10,604 bases of DNA, taken from positions 1 through 10,604 of the forward strand of contig CAMCQL010000048.1 of assembly GCA_945877005.1 (NCBI GenBank), written 5' to 3'. The stretch comes from Chryseobacterium gleum (GTDB lineage Bacteria > Bacteroidota > Bacteroidia > Flavobacteriales_D > Crocinitomicaceae). Numbering within the stretch: position 1 is the stretch's first letter; each line of letters starts with the position of its first letter. The position numbers were made by a program, and so were the translations under genes. Under the pieces are notes generated by a model. The model had not been told where the DNA came from. It did not search any database and was given only the letters and a program-made list of their open reading frames with translations. Below, piece by piece: positions 1 through 6,905 of the stretch.

Positions 1-24
1 CCCCTAATTCATAACTATCTCCGG

Positions 25-60
25 CCTTGATTTTTGGTTCTTTTCATCAAGGAAAAGAAC
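25..60. repeat. Inverted repeat after uvrC with two mutually exclusive foldings
   Basis: Bases 37-45 (GTTCTTTTC) and 52-60 (GAAAAGAAC) are perfect 9-bp inverted complements around a 6-nt loop. Bases 25-31 (CCTTGAT) and 46-52 (ATCAAGG) form a second perfect 7-bp inverted pair that uses the first hairpin's loop, so only one can form at a time. The element starts 12 nt beyond the uvrC stop codon, so it would lie in the 3' end of the uvrC transcript. No U-run follows it on either strand, so it is not a classical intrinsic terminator. It may stabilise the mRNA end, or it may be a dispersed palindromic element. Its role is inferred; the pairing is seen directly. Confidence 0.55.
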
Positions 61-72
61 AGAAATTTCATT

Positions 73-1869
73 TCATTGTTGCACATCAAAGTACCCTCGA
101 ATAATCTGAGCCTTTGCCAATCCAACCACCTTCTCCAACTCCTCTTTACTCGCCGACTGAATCATCGAAATAGATTTAAACATCTTCATCAATACCTCAA
201 ACGTCTTCTCACCAATACCAGGTATTTGTTGCAATTCAGATTGAAAAGCGGCAGTACTTCGTTTGTTTCGATGATGCGTAATCCCAAAACGATGGGCTTC
301 ATTTCTTAATTGCTGAATTAATTTTAAAGATTCAGAACGTTTATCTAAATACAACGGATATTGATCCCCCGGAAAAAACAATTCTTCCAAACGTTTAGCA
401 ATTCCTATGATGGGTAATTTACCCCTTAAATCGAGACGTTCGAGCGCTTTGAGTGCAGCTCCCAATTGCCCCTTTCCCCCATCAATGATGACCAAGTTCG
501 GCAAGGACTGATTTTCATTCAATAAACGCGCGTATCTGCGATAAACCACCTCTTCCATGGTTGCAAAATCATCAGGACCTTCAACTGTTTTAACGTTAAA
601 ATGGCGGTAATCTTTTTTACTTGGTTTGGCATTTTTGAACACAACACACGCTGATACGGCATTGGTTCCTTGTATGTTTGAGTTATCAAAACATTCAATG
701 TGAACCGGCAATTCTTTTAAGCGTAAATCTAATTTTAAACGTTCCAAAATTCGGGTGCTATGTTTTTCAGGATCTGTAATTTTTTCGTGCTTTAATTTCT
801 CTAATTTGTAGAATTTAGTGTTGCGTAGGGATAATTCTATCAAGTGTTTTTTGTCGCCAATTTGAGGGACAACACATTTAAAATCAGGAAAATCGCCCAA
901 TTCAATTTCAGTCAACACTTCTTTAGAAGTACTCGTAAATCGTTCGCGAAAATTCAACAACGCATGGGTAATCACCTCCTCCAATGTCTCTTCTAATTTT
1001 CGAGCAATCTCCAATGTGAGTGCGTGAATGATGGTGCCATTCGAAATCACCAAATAATTAACGAAAAAAGACTTTTCATCTTGAATACCTGTAATTACAT
1101 CCACCGCTTCAATTTTCGGTGAAACAATGGTAGACTTCGAACGATAATTCTCTAACAATTGGAGTTGTTCTTTGATACGTTGTGCGTCTTCGAAACGATA
1201 CAAGGTTGAAAAATTTAACATTTCCGATTTTAAATGCTGCGTCACCAAGTGCAGTTGACCTTTTAAAATGGATTCAATTTGATGCACCATTTGTTGATAG
1301 TCACTTTCACTTTGTTTTCCGATACATGGAGCTTGACAATTCCCAATATGGTATTCCAGACACACTTTGTAACGGTGCGCATTGACTTTATTGGGGGATA
1401 AATCAAGCGCGCAACTTCTTAACTGAAATAACTCTTTGATCAACTCTAACAAGGTCGAAACAACTTTTACATTCGGATATGGCCCAAAGTAAGAGGAACC
1501 GTCTTTAACAACTCTTCTCGTCGAAAACACTCTTGGAAAAGGCTCTTTTTTGATGCAAATCCAAGGATAGGTCTTGTCGTCTTTTAATTGAATATTGTAC
1601 TTTGGTTGGTACTTTTTGATCAAACTATTTTCAAGTAACAAAGCGTCGATATCGGAGGCAACAACGATGTACTTTATTTCTTCGATTTTTCGTACAAGTA
1701 TTCTTGTTTTGGCGTTGTCCTGCGTTTTGTTAAAATAAGAGGAAACTCTTTTCTTCAGATTCTTTGCTTTACCAATGTAGATGATGACACCTGTAGCATC
1801 GAAATACTGATACACCCCAGGTTGTTCTGGAATCGTTTTAAGCTTTATTTTTAAGTCCTCTTCCGTCAT
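73..1869 (-). CDS. uvrC: UvrABC excinuclease subunit C
   Basis: UvrC makes both incisions, 3' and 5' of a DNA lesion, after UvrA/UvrB loading in nucleotide-excision repair in the cytoplasm. The 598-aa length matches the family (about 600 aa). Domains in order: GIY-YIG nuclease at about residues 14-95 (GVY at 18-20, YIG at 31-33, R41); a cysteine cluster C153, C170, C178, C182 whose CX7CX3C end matches the iron-sulfur ligands reported for UvrC; a UVR helix pair at about 205-240 for UvrB contact; an RNase H-like nuclease with D395 (ECFDNS), D463 (IIDGGKGQ) and H526 (EAHRF); and a C-terminal tandem helix-hairpin-helix region beginning at PGIG (550-553). The ATG start fits because the family normally begins 15-20 residues before the GVY motif. 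It lies downstream of ppiD on the same strand, but a terminator hairpin separates them. No internal stop or frameshift is seen. Confidence 0.98.
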   Translation of the reverse strand: MTEEDLKIKLKTIPEQPGVYQYFDATGVIIYIGKAKNLKKRVSSYFNKTQDNAKTRILVRKIEEIKYIVVASDIDALLLENSLIKKYQPKYNIQLKDDKTYPWICIKKEPFPRVFSTRRVVKDGSSYFGPYPNVKVVSTLLELIKELFQLRSCALDLSPNKVNAHRYKVCLEYHIGNCQAPCIGKQSESDYQQMVHQIESILKGQLHLVTQHLKSEMLNFSTLYRFEDAQRIKEQLQLLENYRSKSTIVSPKIEAVDVITGIQDEKSFFVNYLVISNGTIIHALTLEIARKLEETLEEVITHALLNFRERFTSTSKEVLTEIELGDFPDFKCVVPQIGDKKHLIELSLRNTKFYKLEKLKHEKITDPEKHSTRILERLKLDLRLKELPVHIECFDNSNIQGTNAVSACVVFKNAKPSKKDYRHFNVKTVEGPDDFATMEEVVYRRYARLLNENQSLPNLVIIDGGKGQLGAALKALERLDLRGKLPIIGIAKRLEELFFPGDQYPLYLDKRSESLKLIQQLRNEAHRFGITHHRNKRSTAAFQSELQQIPGIGEKTFEVLMKMFKSISMIQSASKEELEKVVGLAKAQIIRGYFDVQQ

Positions 1870-1877
1870 CTACAAAC

Positions 1878-1902
1878 AAAAAAGGGTCGATTGCTCGACC
1901 CT
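1878..1902 (-). terminator. Intrinsic terminator between ppiD and uvrC
   Basis: Read on the minus strand, an 8-bp perfect stem (AGGGTCGA / TCGACCCT, at 1883-1902) with a 4-nt loop is followed directly by six U residues (1878-1883; the first overlaps the stem's last A-U pair). It begins 20 nt after the ppiD stop codon, so it should end most ppiD transcripts. The U-run ends 8 nt before the uvrC start codon, which leaves no space for a separate uvrC promoter downstream of it. Confidence 0.88.
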
Positions 1903-1922
1903 GTAATTGAATTTATTACGTT

Positions 1923-4124
1923 TTATCTTCTAATTCCTAACGAAAGGAATTTACGATTGTCTTTCACTTCAGATAATTTTAACAAAGCCATTTTTACTTC
2001 GTTTTGAACTGCTGATTTCGCGCTATTCAACAATTGTGCTGTCTCCATGGAGTAGTTTGATGTTGCTGGCGCTTTTACTGTTTTATCAATTCGAATAACA
2101 TAAACACCTTGCTCCCCTTTTAATGGAAGTGTTTTCTGTCCATCTTTCAACCCTGAAAACAACGAACCTACAACAGTTGGTTCATACCCCCCACCTTGTA
2201 GTTGAGGATTGGCAAAAACAACTTCTGCTTTGTTTACAATCGTTTTACCTTTTGAAGCTAGGGCATCCAAACTTCCACCGCCTGTCATTTGTTTGATGAA
2301 ACGTTCTGCTTTCTTTTCTTTAATTACTTCAACACGCATGGCATCTTGAACATCGATAAATTCTGGTGTTCCTTTTTCACGAATTGAAGCCACAATTGCT
2401 ACGATGTAACGATTTTGGTCTTTAATAGGTGCCGAACATAAGGTTCCAACTTCAGAATTTTCATCGTACGCTAATTTTAAAATACGATCTTGAGCAAAAC
2501 TAGTTGCAATTCCTTGCGCTGATGGATTTTCATCTAAAATACGGATCGGACGAACAAAATATCCTTTTTGTTTTGACAAAGTATCAAAAATATCCAACTT
2601 AGCTTTTGGTGTGGACTTACGTGAAACTTTCTCATCCAAGGCATACAACATATTGTAGGCATCGTCCGTAGCTTTTGTTTCTGTTTCCTCACTTGGCATC
2701 AATGTTTTTTCGATAATAGAAACGATTGGATACACAACAGATTTACGATCCAAGACTTCGATAATGTGAACTCCAAAATCAGTTTTTACAGTTCCAATTG
2801 TTCCGATAGGTTGTGATACCGCAAAATTAGAAAACGGTGGAACCATTTCGTAATCGAGGAAATCTTCGTAAACACCCCCTGTAGATTTTGACCCTGGATC
2901 TTCACTGTATTGGGTTACATACTGAGCAAAGTTCTCTTTTGTAATGCTTTTCAATAAACTATCTGCTTTTATTTGTGCAGCTTTCAATTTCAATGAGTCT
3001 CCTTTAGGTGCTCCAATCAAAATATGACGCACTTTGCAAATGTTTGTATTAAATCCTCTCACTTTAGCAAGTCTGATTCTCCCTTGATCTTGGTAAGGCC
3101 CTACTACTTGTCCTACTGCTGAAGTTTTGAAAACAGTATCCATTGCCAATGGGAAAGTCAGTCCTGGACGTGCCTTCGCATCTCCTTCAGGACGAAGTGT
3201 AGCCTGACGTGTACTTGTGTAGAATTTCAAATCACTATTCGCAAGTACGAACATGGAATCATTTGGAGTCGTTTGAAACTGTTTTTTTAATGTGTTAATC
3301 ATTTTGTTAAACACACCAGAATCTGCTTTAGAAGGCACGATAGGTAAATCGAAAAACTTCACATCTCTACCAGCGGTAGACTCATACTTCTTTTCGTTCT
3401 TATGCTCATCGTAATAAGCTTTCACCTCATCTTCTGTTACTTTAATCGTTTCATCTGGAATTTCAGAATATCTTCTTAATACGTAAGATACGCTTTTAAC
3501 TTCTTTCTGTGCTTTGTATTCTTCTTCAGCTTCTAATTTCGTCACGTACACACCTTGGCTTAACAACTGAAAATATTTTTCATTCTTGCGTTGCTCAGTA
3601 ATGTTTAACTTATTGTTTTCCCAAGACTCTTTCACTTTTGGATCTGTTGAAGCTTCCATTTCTTGGATTCTTTTTTCCAACAAACGTGGGTTGAATTGCC
3701 CAGTCAATGAATCAGTAAAACTTTGAGCTAAATCTGGCATCACTGTAAAACCATCGGTTCCATAGAGATAAGCATCAAATTCATTTTTACTCACATCAAT
3801 GCCCAATGCTTCAAATTCTTTTTGCAAAACAACGCCTTCTACTAACATTGTCCAAGCTCTGTCTGTTGAAGCTTGTTGGTCTGCAGCAGTGTATTCTCTT
3901 TGACTTTGAGAATACTGTTGTTGGTCCTGTTGAATCATTGCGTTTACTGCATTTTCATACTTAATCGGGTCTACAGTTTCACCTGCGACTTCGCCAATCC
4001 CCATATCTCCTGCTCCACTTCCGAACATGGAATCCCAACCACTCATAATAAAAGCGAGCATTGCAACTCCCAATAAAACCAATGTCAATCCTGACTTTTC
4101 TCTAATTTTACCTATAATAGCCAT
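1923..4124 (-). CDS. ppiD: Membrane-anchored PpiD-like peptidyl-prolyl cis-trans isomerase (SurA/parvulin family)
   Basis: A 733-aa envelope folding factor expected to catalyse proline cis-trans isomerisation and act as a chaperone for exported proteins. The N-terminus (MAIIGKIREKSGL) is a short basic cytoplasmic segment followed by one hydrophobic helix at about residues 13-30, so the bulk should face the periplasm. Residues from about 40 to 250 form the helical SurA_N/PpiD_N-type chaperone region. A parvulin (PpiC) domain spans about 365-461: it opens with VRHILIG (H367), contains a YSEDPGSKSTGG segment, and ends at FGVHIIEVLDRK. The C-terminal 270 residues are again helical chaperone-like sequence. 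It is longer than E. coli PpiD (about 620 aa), as is usual in Bacteroidota. The gene begins beside the divergent promoter region and is followed by an intrinsic terminator. The symbol is assigned by architecture; orthology to E. coli ppiD is an inference. Confidence 0.92.
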   Translation of the reverse strand: MAIIGKIREKSGLTLVLLGVAMLAFIMSGWDSMFGSGAGDMGIGEVAGETVDPIKYENAVNAMIQQDQQQYSQSQREYTAADQQASTDRAWTMLVEGVVLQKEFEALGIDVSKNEFDAYLYGTDGFTVMPDLAQSFTDSLTGQFNPRLLEKRIQEMEASTDPKVKESWENNKLNITEQRKNEKYFQLLSQGVYVTKLEAEEEYKAQKEVKSVSYVLRRYSEIPDETIKVTEDEVKAYYDEHKNEKKYESTAGRDVKFFDLPIVPSKADSGVFNKMINTLKKQFQTTPNDSMFVLANSDLKFYTSTRQATLRPEGDAKARPGLTFPLAMDTVFKTSAVGQVVGPYQDQGRIRLAKVRGFNTNICKVRHILIGAPKGDSLKLKAAQIKADSLLKSITKENFAQYVTQYSEDPGSKSTGGVYEDFLDYEMVPPFSNFAVSQPIGTIGTVKTDFGVHIIEVLDRKSVVYPIVSIIEKTLMPSEETETKATDDAYNMLYALDEKVSRKSTPKAKLDIFDTLSKQKGYFVRPIRILDENPSAQGIATSFAQDRILKLAYDENSEVGTLCSAPIKDQNRYIVAIVASIREKGTPEFIDVQDAMRVEVIKEKKAERFIKQMTGGGSLDALASKGKTIVNKAEVVFANPQLQGGGYEPTVVGSLFSGLKDGQKTLPLKGEQGVYVIRIDKTVKAPATSNYSMETAQLLNSAKSAVQNEVKMALLKLSEVKDNRKFLSLGIRR

Positions 4125-4176
4125 AACAACTTATAATACGGGACCTTAAATTAACCCCAATGATTTTTAATGGGTG

Positions 4177-4184
4177 CGAATATA
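4177..4184 (-). promoter_or_regulatory. Candidate ppiD promoter, -7 element
   Basis: On the minus strand the sequence TATATTCG, followed by CACCC, differs by one base from the Bacteroidota -7 consensus TAnnTTTG. It would start transcription at about 4170, giving a leader of about 45 nt for ppiD. No good TTTG element is found at the expected 17-23 nt upstream spacing; the nearest is 28 nt away. The assignment is therefore tentative. Confidence 0.4.
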
Positions 4185-4292
4185 ATCAGTTCTATCGATT
4201 TTAAAAAGTTTTCAAATAGAATATTTTAATAACATAGCCTCAAGTACTTAAAACATTCACTGAAAGAATAAAAGTTCACACTTTTCTAAAGT

Positions 4293-4323
4293 TCTGTTAA
4301 CATGGAGATTTTTTATAACTTTG
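4293..4323 (+). promoter_or_regulatory. Candidate distal promoter of the lipB operon
   Basis: TAACTTTG at 4316-4323 matches the Bacteroidota -7 consensus TAnnTTTG exactly. A TCTG at 4293-4296 lies 19 nt upstream, at the right spacing for the -33 element (consensus TTTG, one mismatch). Transcription would start near 4330 and leave a leader of about 145 nt before lipB, long enough for post-transcriptional control, though no structure stands out. Confidence 0.45.
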
Positions 4324-4434
4324 ATAAAATAAAAGGCAGTTACAATACGTGTAGAGCGAGGAGAATTAAAATTTAACACCGTAGTTTATTAGTGCAAATA
4401 AGGAAGTTAAATGGTAGATTCAACAATGAATTAG

Positions 4435-4442
4435 TAGTTTTG
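4435..4442 (+). promoter_or_regulatory. Candidate proximal promoter of the lipB operon, -7 element
   Basis: TAGTTTTG matches TAnnTTTG exactly and is followed by CAGC, similar to the GCACC flank after the opposing ppiD candidate. The predicted start near 4449 would give a leader of about 25 nt. The -33 region is not recognisable. Both this and the distal site could be used. Confidence 0.45.
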
Positions 4443-4474
4443 CAGCGGTCTATAAAGGACAATCAATACAGACC

Positions 4475-5173
4475 ATGAGAGAAGTAACATACGTAGCTTT
4501 AGGGCTTAAAGAGTACAAAGAAGCCTGGGATTTACAAGAATCATTGTTTGCGACTACAATAGCTCAAAAAATTGCATTGAGAAATGGTGAAACAGAGCAA
4601 CCAACGAAAAATTATTTGCTTTTCTGCGAACACCCCCATGTTTATACGCTTGGAAAAAGTGGCGACGAAAATCACCTGTTGCTAGACGATCTCCATTTAA
4701 AATCTGTTGGAGCTACTTTTCACAAAATCAACAGAGGTGGCGACATTACTTATCACGGACCTGGTCAATTAGTGGTATACCCTATATTTGATTTAGACCA
4801 TTTCTTTTCAGACATTCACAAATACTTGCGGTATTTAGAAGAAGCTGTAATTCAAACATTGGCAGTGTACGGCATCATAGGTGAACGTTTCGAAGGCCTT
4901 ACAGGTGTTTGGATTGAACCAAATACGCCCCGAGAACGAAAAATTTGTGCCTTGGGGGTGAAATGCTCAAGATGGGTGACCATGCATGGGATTGGATTCA
5001 ACATCAACAGTGATTTGTCTTACTTTAATAATATTATTCCTTGTGGAATCGAAAATAAATCCGTAACTTCTATGCAAGAAGAAGTAGGTTTCAAACTGGA
5101 TTTTCAGGAAGTCAGTGAAGTGTTGAAAAACGAATTGGCAAAACAGTTTGAATTTACTTACATAAACCAATGA
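4475..5173 (+). CDS. lipB: Lipoyl(octanoyl) transferase LipB
   Basis: LipB moves the octanoyl group from octanoyl-acyl carrier protein to a lysine of lipoyl-dependent enzymes such as pyruvate dehydrogenase, the first step of de novo lipoate synthesis; LipA then inserts sulfur (lipA is not in this window). The 232-aa protein carries the family signature RGGDITYHGPGQ at residues 87-98, the catalytic lysine K156 in KICALGVK, and the catalytic cysteine C190 in IPCGI, which form an acyl-thioester intermediate in characterised family members. Length is normal (210-240 aa) and it is cytoplasmic, with no signal peptide. The ATG has no well-spaced Shine-Dalgarno; AAGGA at 4455 lies 15 nt away, which is too far. 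It is the first gene of the rightward operon and overlaps the next gene by 4 bp. Confidence 0.97.
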   Translation: MREVTYVALGLKEYKEAWDLQESLFATTIAQKIALRNGETEQPTKNYLLFCEHPHVYTLGKSGDENHLLLDDLHLKSVGATFHKINRGGDITYHGPGQLVVYPIFDLDHFFSDIHKYLRYLEEAVIQTLAVYGIIGERFEGLTGVWIEPNTPRERKICALGVKCSRWVTMHGIGFNINSDLSYFNNIIPCGIENKSVTSMQEEVGFKLDFQEVSEVLKNELAKQFEFTYINQ

Positions 5174-6408
5174 TTATGCGTAGAATATCAATTGTAAGAA
5201 AATTGCTAAAATGGTTACTGTTACTATTAATTGGAATATTTCTATTCGCAAATTTATTCATTGTTTTTACAGGGAGATGGTATTTATACAGTGGTATCTA
5301 CAATACGTACTTACAAGGAAAAACTGGACCTGGAATTTTCGACAAAGAAGTGTTTTATTCCGCTACCATTCACAAATCTAAAACGCCTAAAAGTTGGATA
5401 AAATCAGGAAGTTCAAAACAATTATCATCGAATGAAATAAAATACCTTGAAAACTTAGCTATTTCTTCACTTTTGATTCTCCACGGAGATACCATTATTC
5501 TAGAAAAATACTGGGGAAATCACAATGAAGAAAGTGTTTCCAATAGTTTTTCAGCTGCGAAAACATTTGTGGCCTTGTTAATCGGTTGTGCTTTGGATGA
5601 AGGTAAAATAAAAAGTTTGGACGAACCAATTGGAAATTATCTGCCTGCATTCAATAAGGGCAAAAAGAAAAAAATCACCATCAAACATCTATTGTGGATG
5701 TCTTCTGGCTTAGATTGGTCAGAAAGTGGGAAGAATCCATTGTCGGACAATGCCGCCTCTTATTATGGGACCGACCTAAAAAAATTAGTGAATGAACAAG
5801 AAGTTAAAAGAAACCCAGGTGAATTATTCCTTTATCAAAGTGGAAATTCTCAATTACTAGGATTCATTGTTGAGAAAGCAACCGGTACTCAATTATCACA
5901 CTATGCTGAACAAAAAATTTGGTCAAAAATAAACAGTGAAAACAACGCTTTTTGGAGTTTAGATAAAAAAAATGGCGATGAAAAATCCTTTTGTTGCTTG
6001 TACAGTTCTACACGGGATTTTGCACGTTTAGGAAAATTGATCGGGAATTACGGAAAATGGAATGGGGAACAAATTATTTCTGAAAAATACATGCGCGAAC
6101 TCACCCAACCAGCTCCTCTTTATACGGAAGATGGAATAAGAAATTACCGGTACGGATACCATACATGGTTGTACCTAGGTGACAAAGATCCCGTGTACTA
6201 TTGCAGAGGAATACTTGGACAATACATCATTACAATTCCCTCAAAAAACATTGTCATTGTACGCACAGGATTCAAACGTGCAAAAGACATTAAATTAGCT
6301 AAAAATTCCGCAAACAAAGATGAATTTATTCAAAAAAATAAATACAAAATAGGTCATCCTGCAGATATATTTGTGTATCTTTCAATCGCTAAACGATTGA
6401 TTCATTAA
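5170..6408 (+). CDS. Membrane-anchored serine hydrolase, beta-lactamase/penicillin-binding-protein-like fold
   Basis: A 412-aa protein of the class C beta-lactamase-related family, whose members include D-Ala-D-Ala peptidases, esterases and amidases; the substrate here is not predictable. It begins with basic residues (RRISIVRKLLK) followed by a hydrophobic helix at about 13-33, giving an uncleaved anchor with the catalytic domain in the periplasm. The nucleophile motif SxxK is S128-A-A-K131 in a NSFSAAKTF context. The second motif is Y222-Q-S (YQSGNSQLLG), and a C-terminal RGILGQ (346-351) stands where related proteins carry the HxG/KTG strand. The CCLYSSTRDFARLG segment is also typical of this family. 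The start overlaps the lipB stop as ATGA, which suggests translational coupling; a second ATG two codons later could equally be used. True beta-lactamase activity is unlikely, since the overall sequence resembles the housekeeping hydrolase group. Confidence 0.9.
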   Translation: MIMRRISIVRKLLKWLLLLLIGIFLFANLFIVFTGRWYLYSGIYNTYLQGKTGPGIFDKEVFYSATIHKSKTPKSWIKSGSSKQLSSNEIKYLENLAISSLLILHGDTIILEKYWGNHNEESVSNSFSAAKTFVALLIGCALDEGKIKSLDEPIGNYLPAFNKGKKKKITIKHLLWMSSGLDWSESGKNPLSDNAASYYGTDLKKLVNEQEVKRNPGELFLYQSGNSQLLGFIVEKATGTQLSHYAEQKIWSKINSENNAFWSLDKKNGDEKSFCCLYSSTRDFARLGKLIGNYGKWNGEQIISEKYMRELTQPAPLYTEDGIRNYRYGYHTWLYLGDKDPVYYCRGILGQYIITIPSKNIVIVRTGFKRAKDIKLAKNSANKDEFIQKNKYKIGHPADIFVYLSIAKRLIH

Positions 6409-6418
6409 TCGACATAAA

Positions 6419-6829
6419 ATGAGAGAAGAATTATTAGGCCCTAAAGTAGAGGGAGTTGCAGTTGCAATTGTAAAAGAAATCGGTGAGGAAAACCAACCTA
6501 TCTACAACTCTTACCTTCTTAATTTAAGAGATGACATTATGGAAGGTGTCATTATTACTACCTGTGGTTACGGCGAAAACATAACTACTGGAGAGAAAAT
6601 TAAAACTTCCACTTTAAGACATTGTTTAGAAATTCTTCTACCAGAAGAGGCGGCAAAAATAGAACCCATAATGGAAGAAGTTTTTGGATTAAACAATGAA
6701 TTCTGGGTGAGCTTTTGGGTAAACGATGTGATGTACGACAAAAAATTTGTGTTTTTGCCTGAATCGATTCAAGAAAAAAACATGAAACTTATTCCAAAAC
6801 TTGGACAAAAAGGGGTGATGATTATCTAA
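6419..6829 (+). CDS. Conserved-looking small protein of unknown function
   Basis: I do not recognise a named family with certainty. The 136-aa product is acidic, with no signal peptide, membrane helix or cysteine cluster, so it is probably cytoplasmic. It starts with MREELLGPKVEGVAVAIVKE, continues through predicted beta-strands (YNSYLLNLRDD, GVIITTCGYG) and an alternating strand/helix middle (TSTLRHCLEILL), and ends with strands (EFWVSFWVNDVMYDKKFVFLP, about residues 93-113) and a KGVMII tail. This pattern suggests one compact alpha/beta domain. I have a general impression of similar proteins in other Flavobacteriia with no function assigned, but could not check this. It begins 10 bp after the serine hydrolase stop with no promoter between, so it is very probably co-transcribed. 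Codon use resembles its neighbours. Confidence 0.85.
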   Translation: MREELLGPKVEGVAVAIVKEIGEENQPIYNSYLLNLRDDIMEGVIITTCGYGENITTGEKIKTSTLRHCLEILLPEEAAKIEPIMEEVFGLNNEFWVSFWVNDVMYDKKFVFLPESIQEKNMKLIPKLGQKGVMII

Positions 6830-6905
6830 CTGAAAATCAAACCTTCATTCAGAATGCAACTTATTAGTGTTCCCTACGTTTAAGATGTTAACTGGCAGAA
6901 AATGT

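Larger units (their letters stand above)
4125..4474. other. Divergent intergenic region between ppiD and lipB
   Basis: A 350-bp A+T-rich stretch with no gene-sized reading frame. It holds a leftward promoter candidate for ppiD near 4177-4184 and two rightward candidates, near 4316-4323 and 4435-4442, for the lipB operon. A seven-codon ATG...TAG frame (4411-4434) preceded by AAGGAAG sits between the two rightward promoters. I see no tRNA, no recognisable riboswitch, no strong hairpin and no tandem repeat here. Confidence 0.8.

Noticed and set aside
34..309. 91-aa plus-strand reading frame over the 3' end of uvrC
   Set aside because: It is antisense to the strongly conserved C-terminal helix-hairpin-helix part of uvrC and has no recognisable domain; it is a shadow frame.
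4151..4174. Possible hairpin in the ppiD leader (CCCAATG...AATGGG)
   Set aside because: Only four base pairs form before a mismatch, and there is no U-run; too weak to call a structure.
5170..6408. Calling the SxxK hydrolase a beta-lactamase resistance gene
   Set aside because: It has a membrane anchor and YQS/RGILGQ motifs typical of the general serine hydrolase group, and no feature specific to antibiotic-degrading class C enzymes.
6830..6905. Possible internal promoter or terminator before the SGNH lipoprotein
   Set aside because: TACGTTTA at 6875 misses the -7 consensus at its last base and has no -33 partner; CTGAA/TTCAG gives only a 5-bp stem with a long loop. Neither stands out from A+T-rich background.
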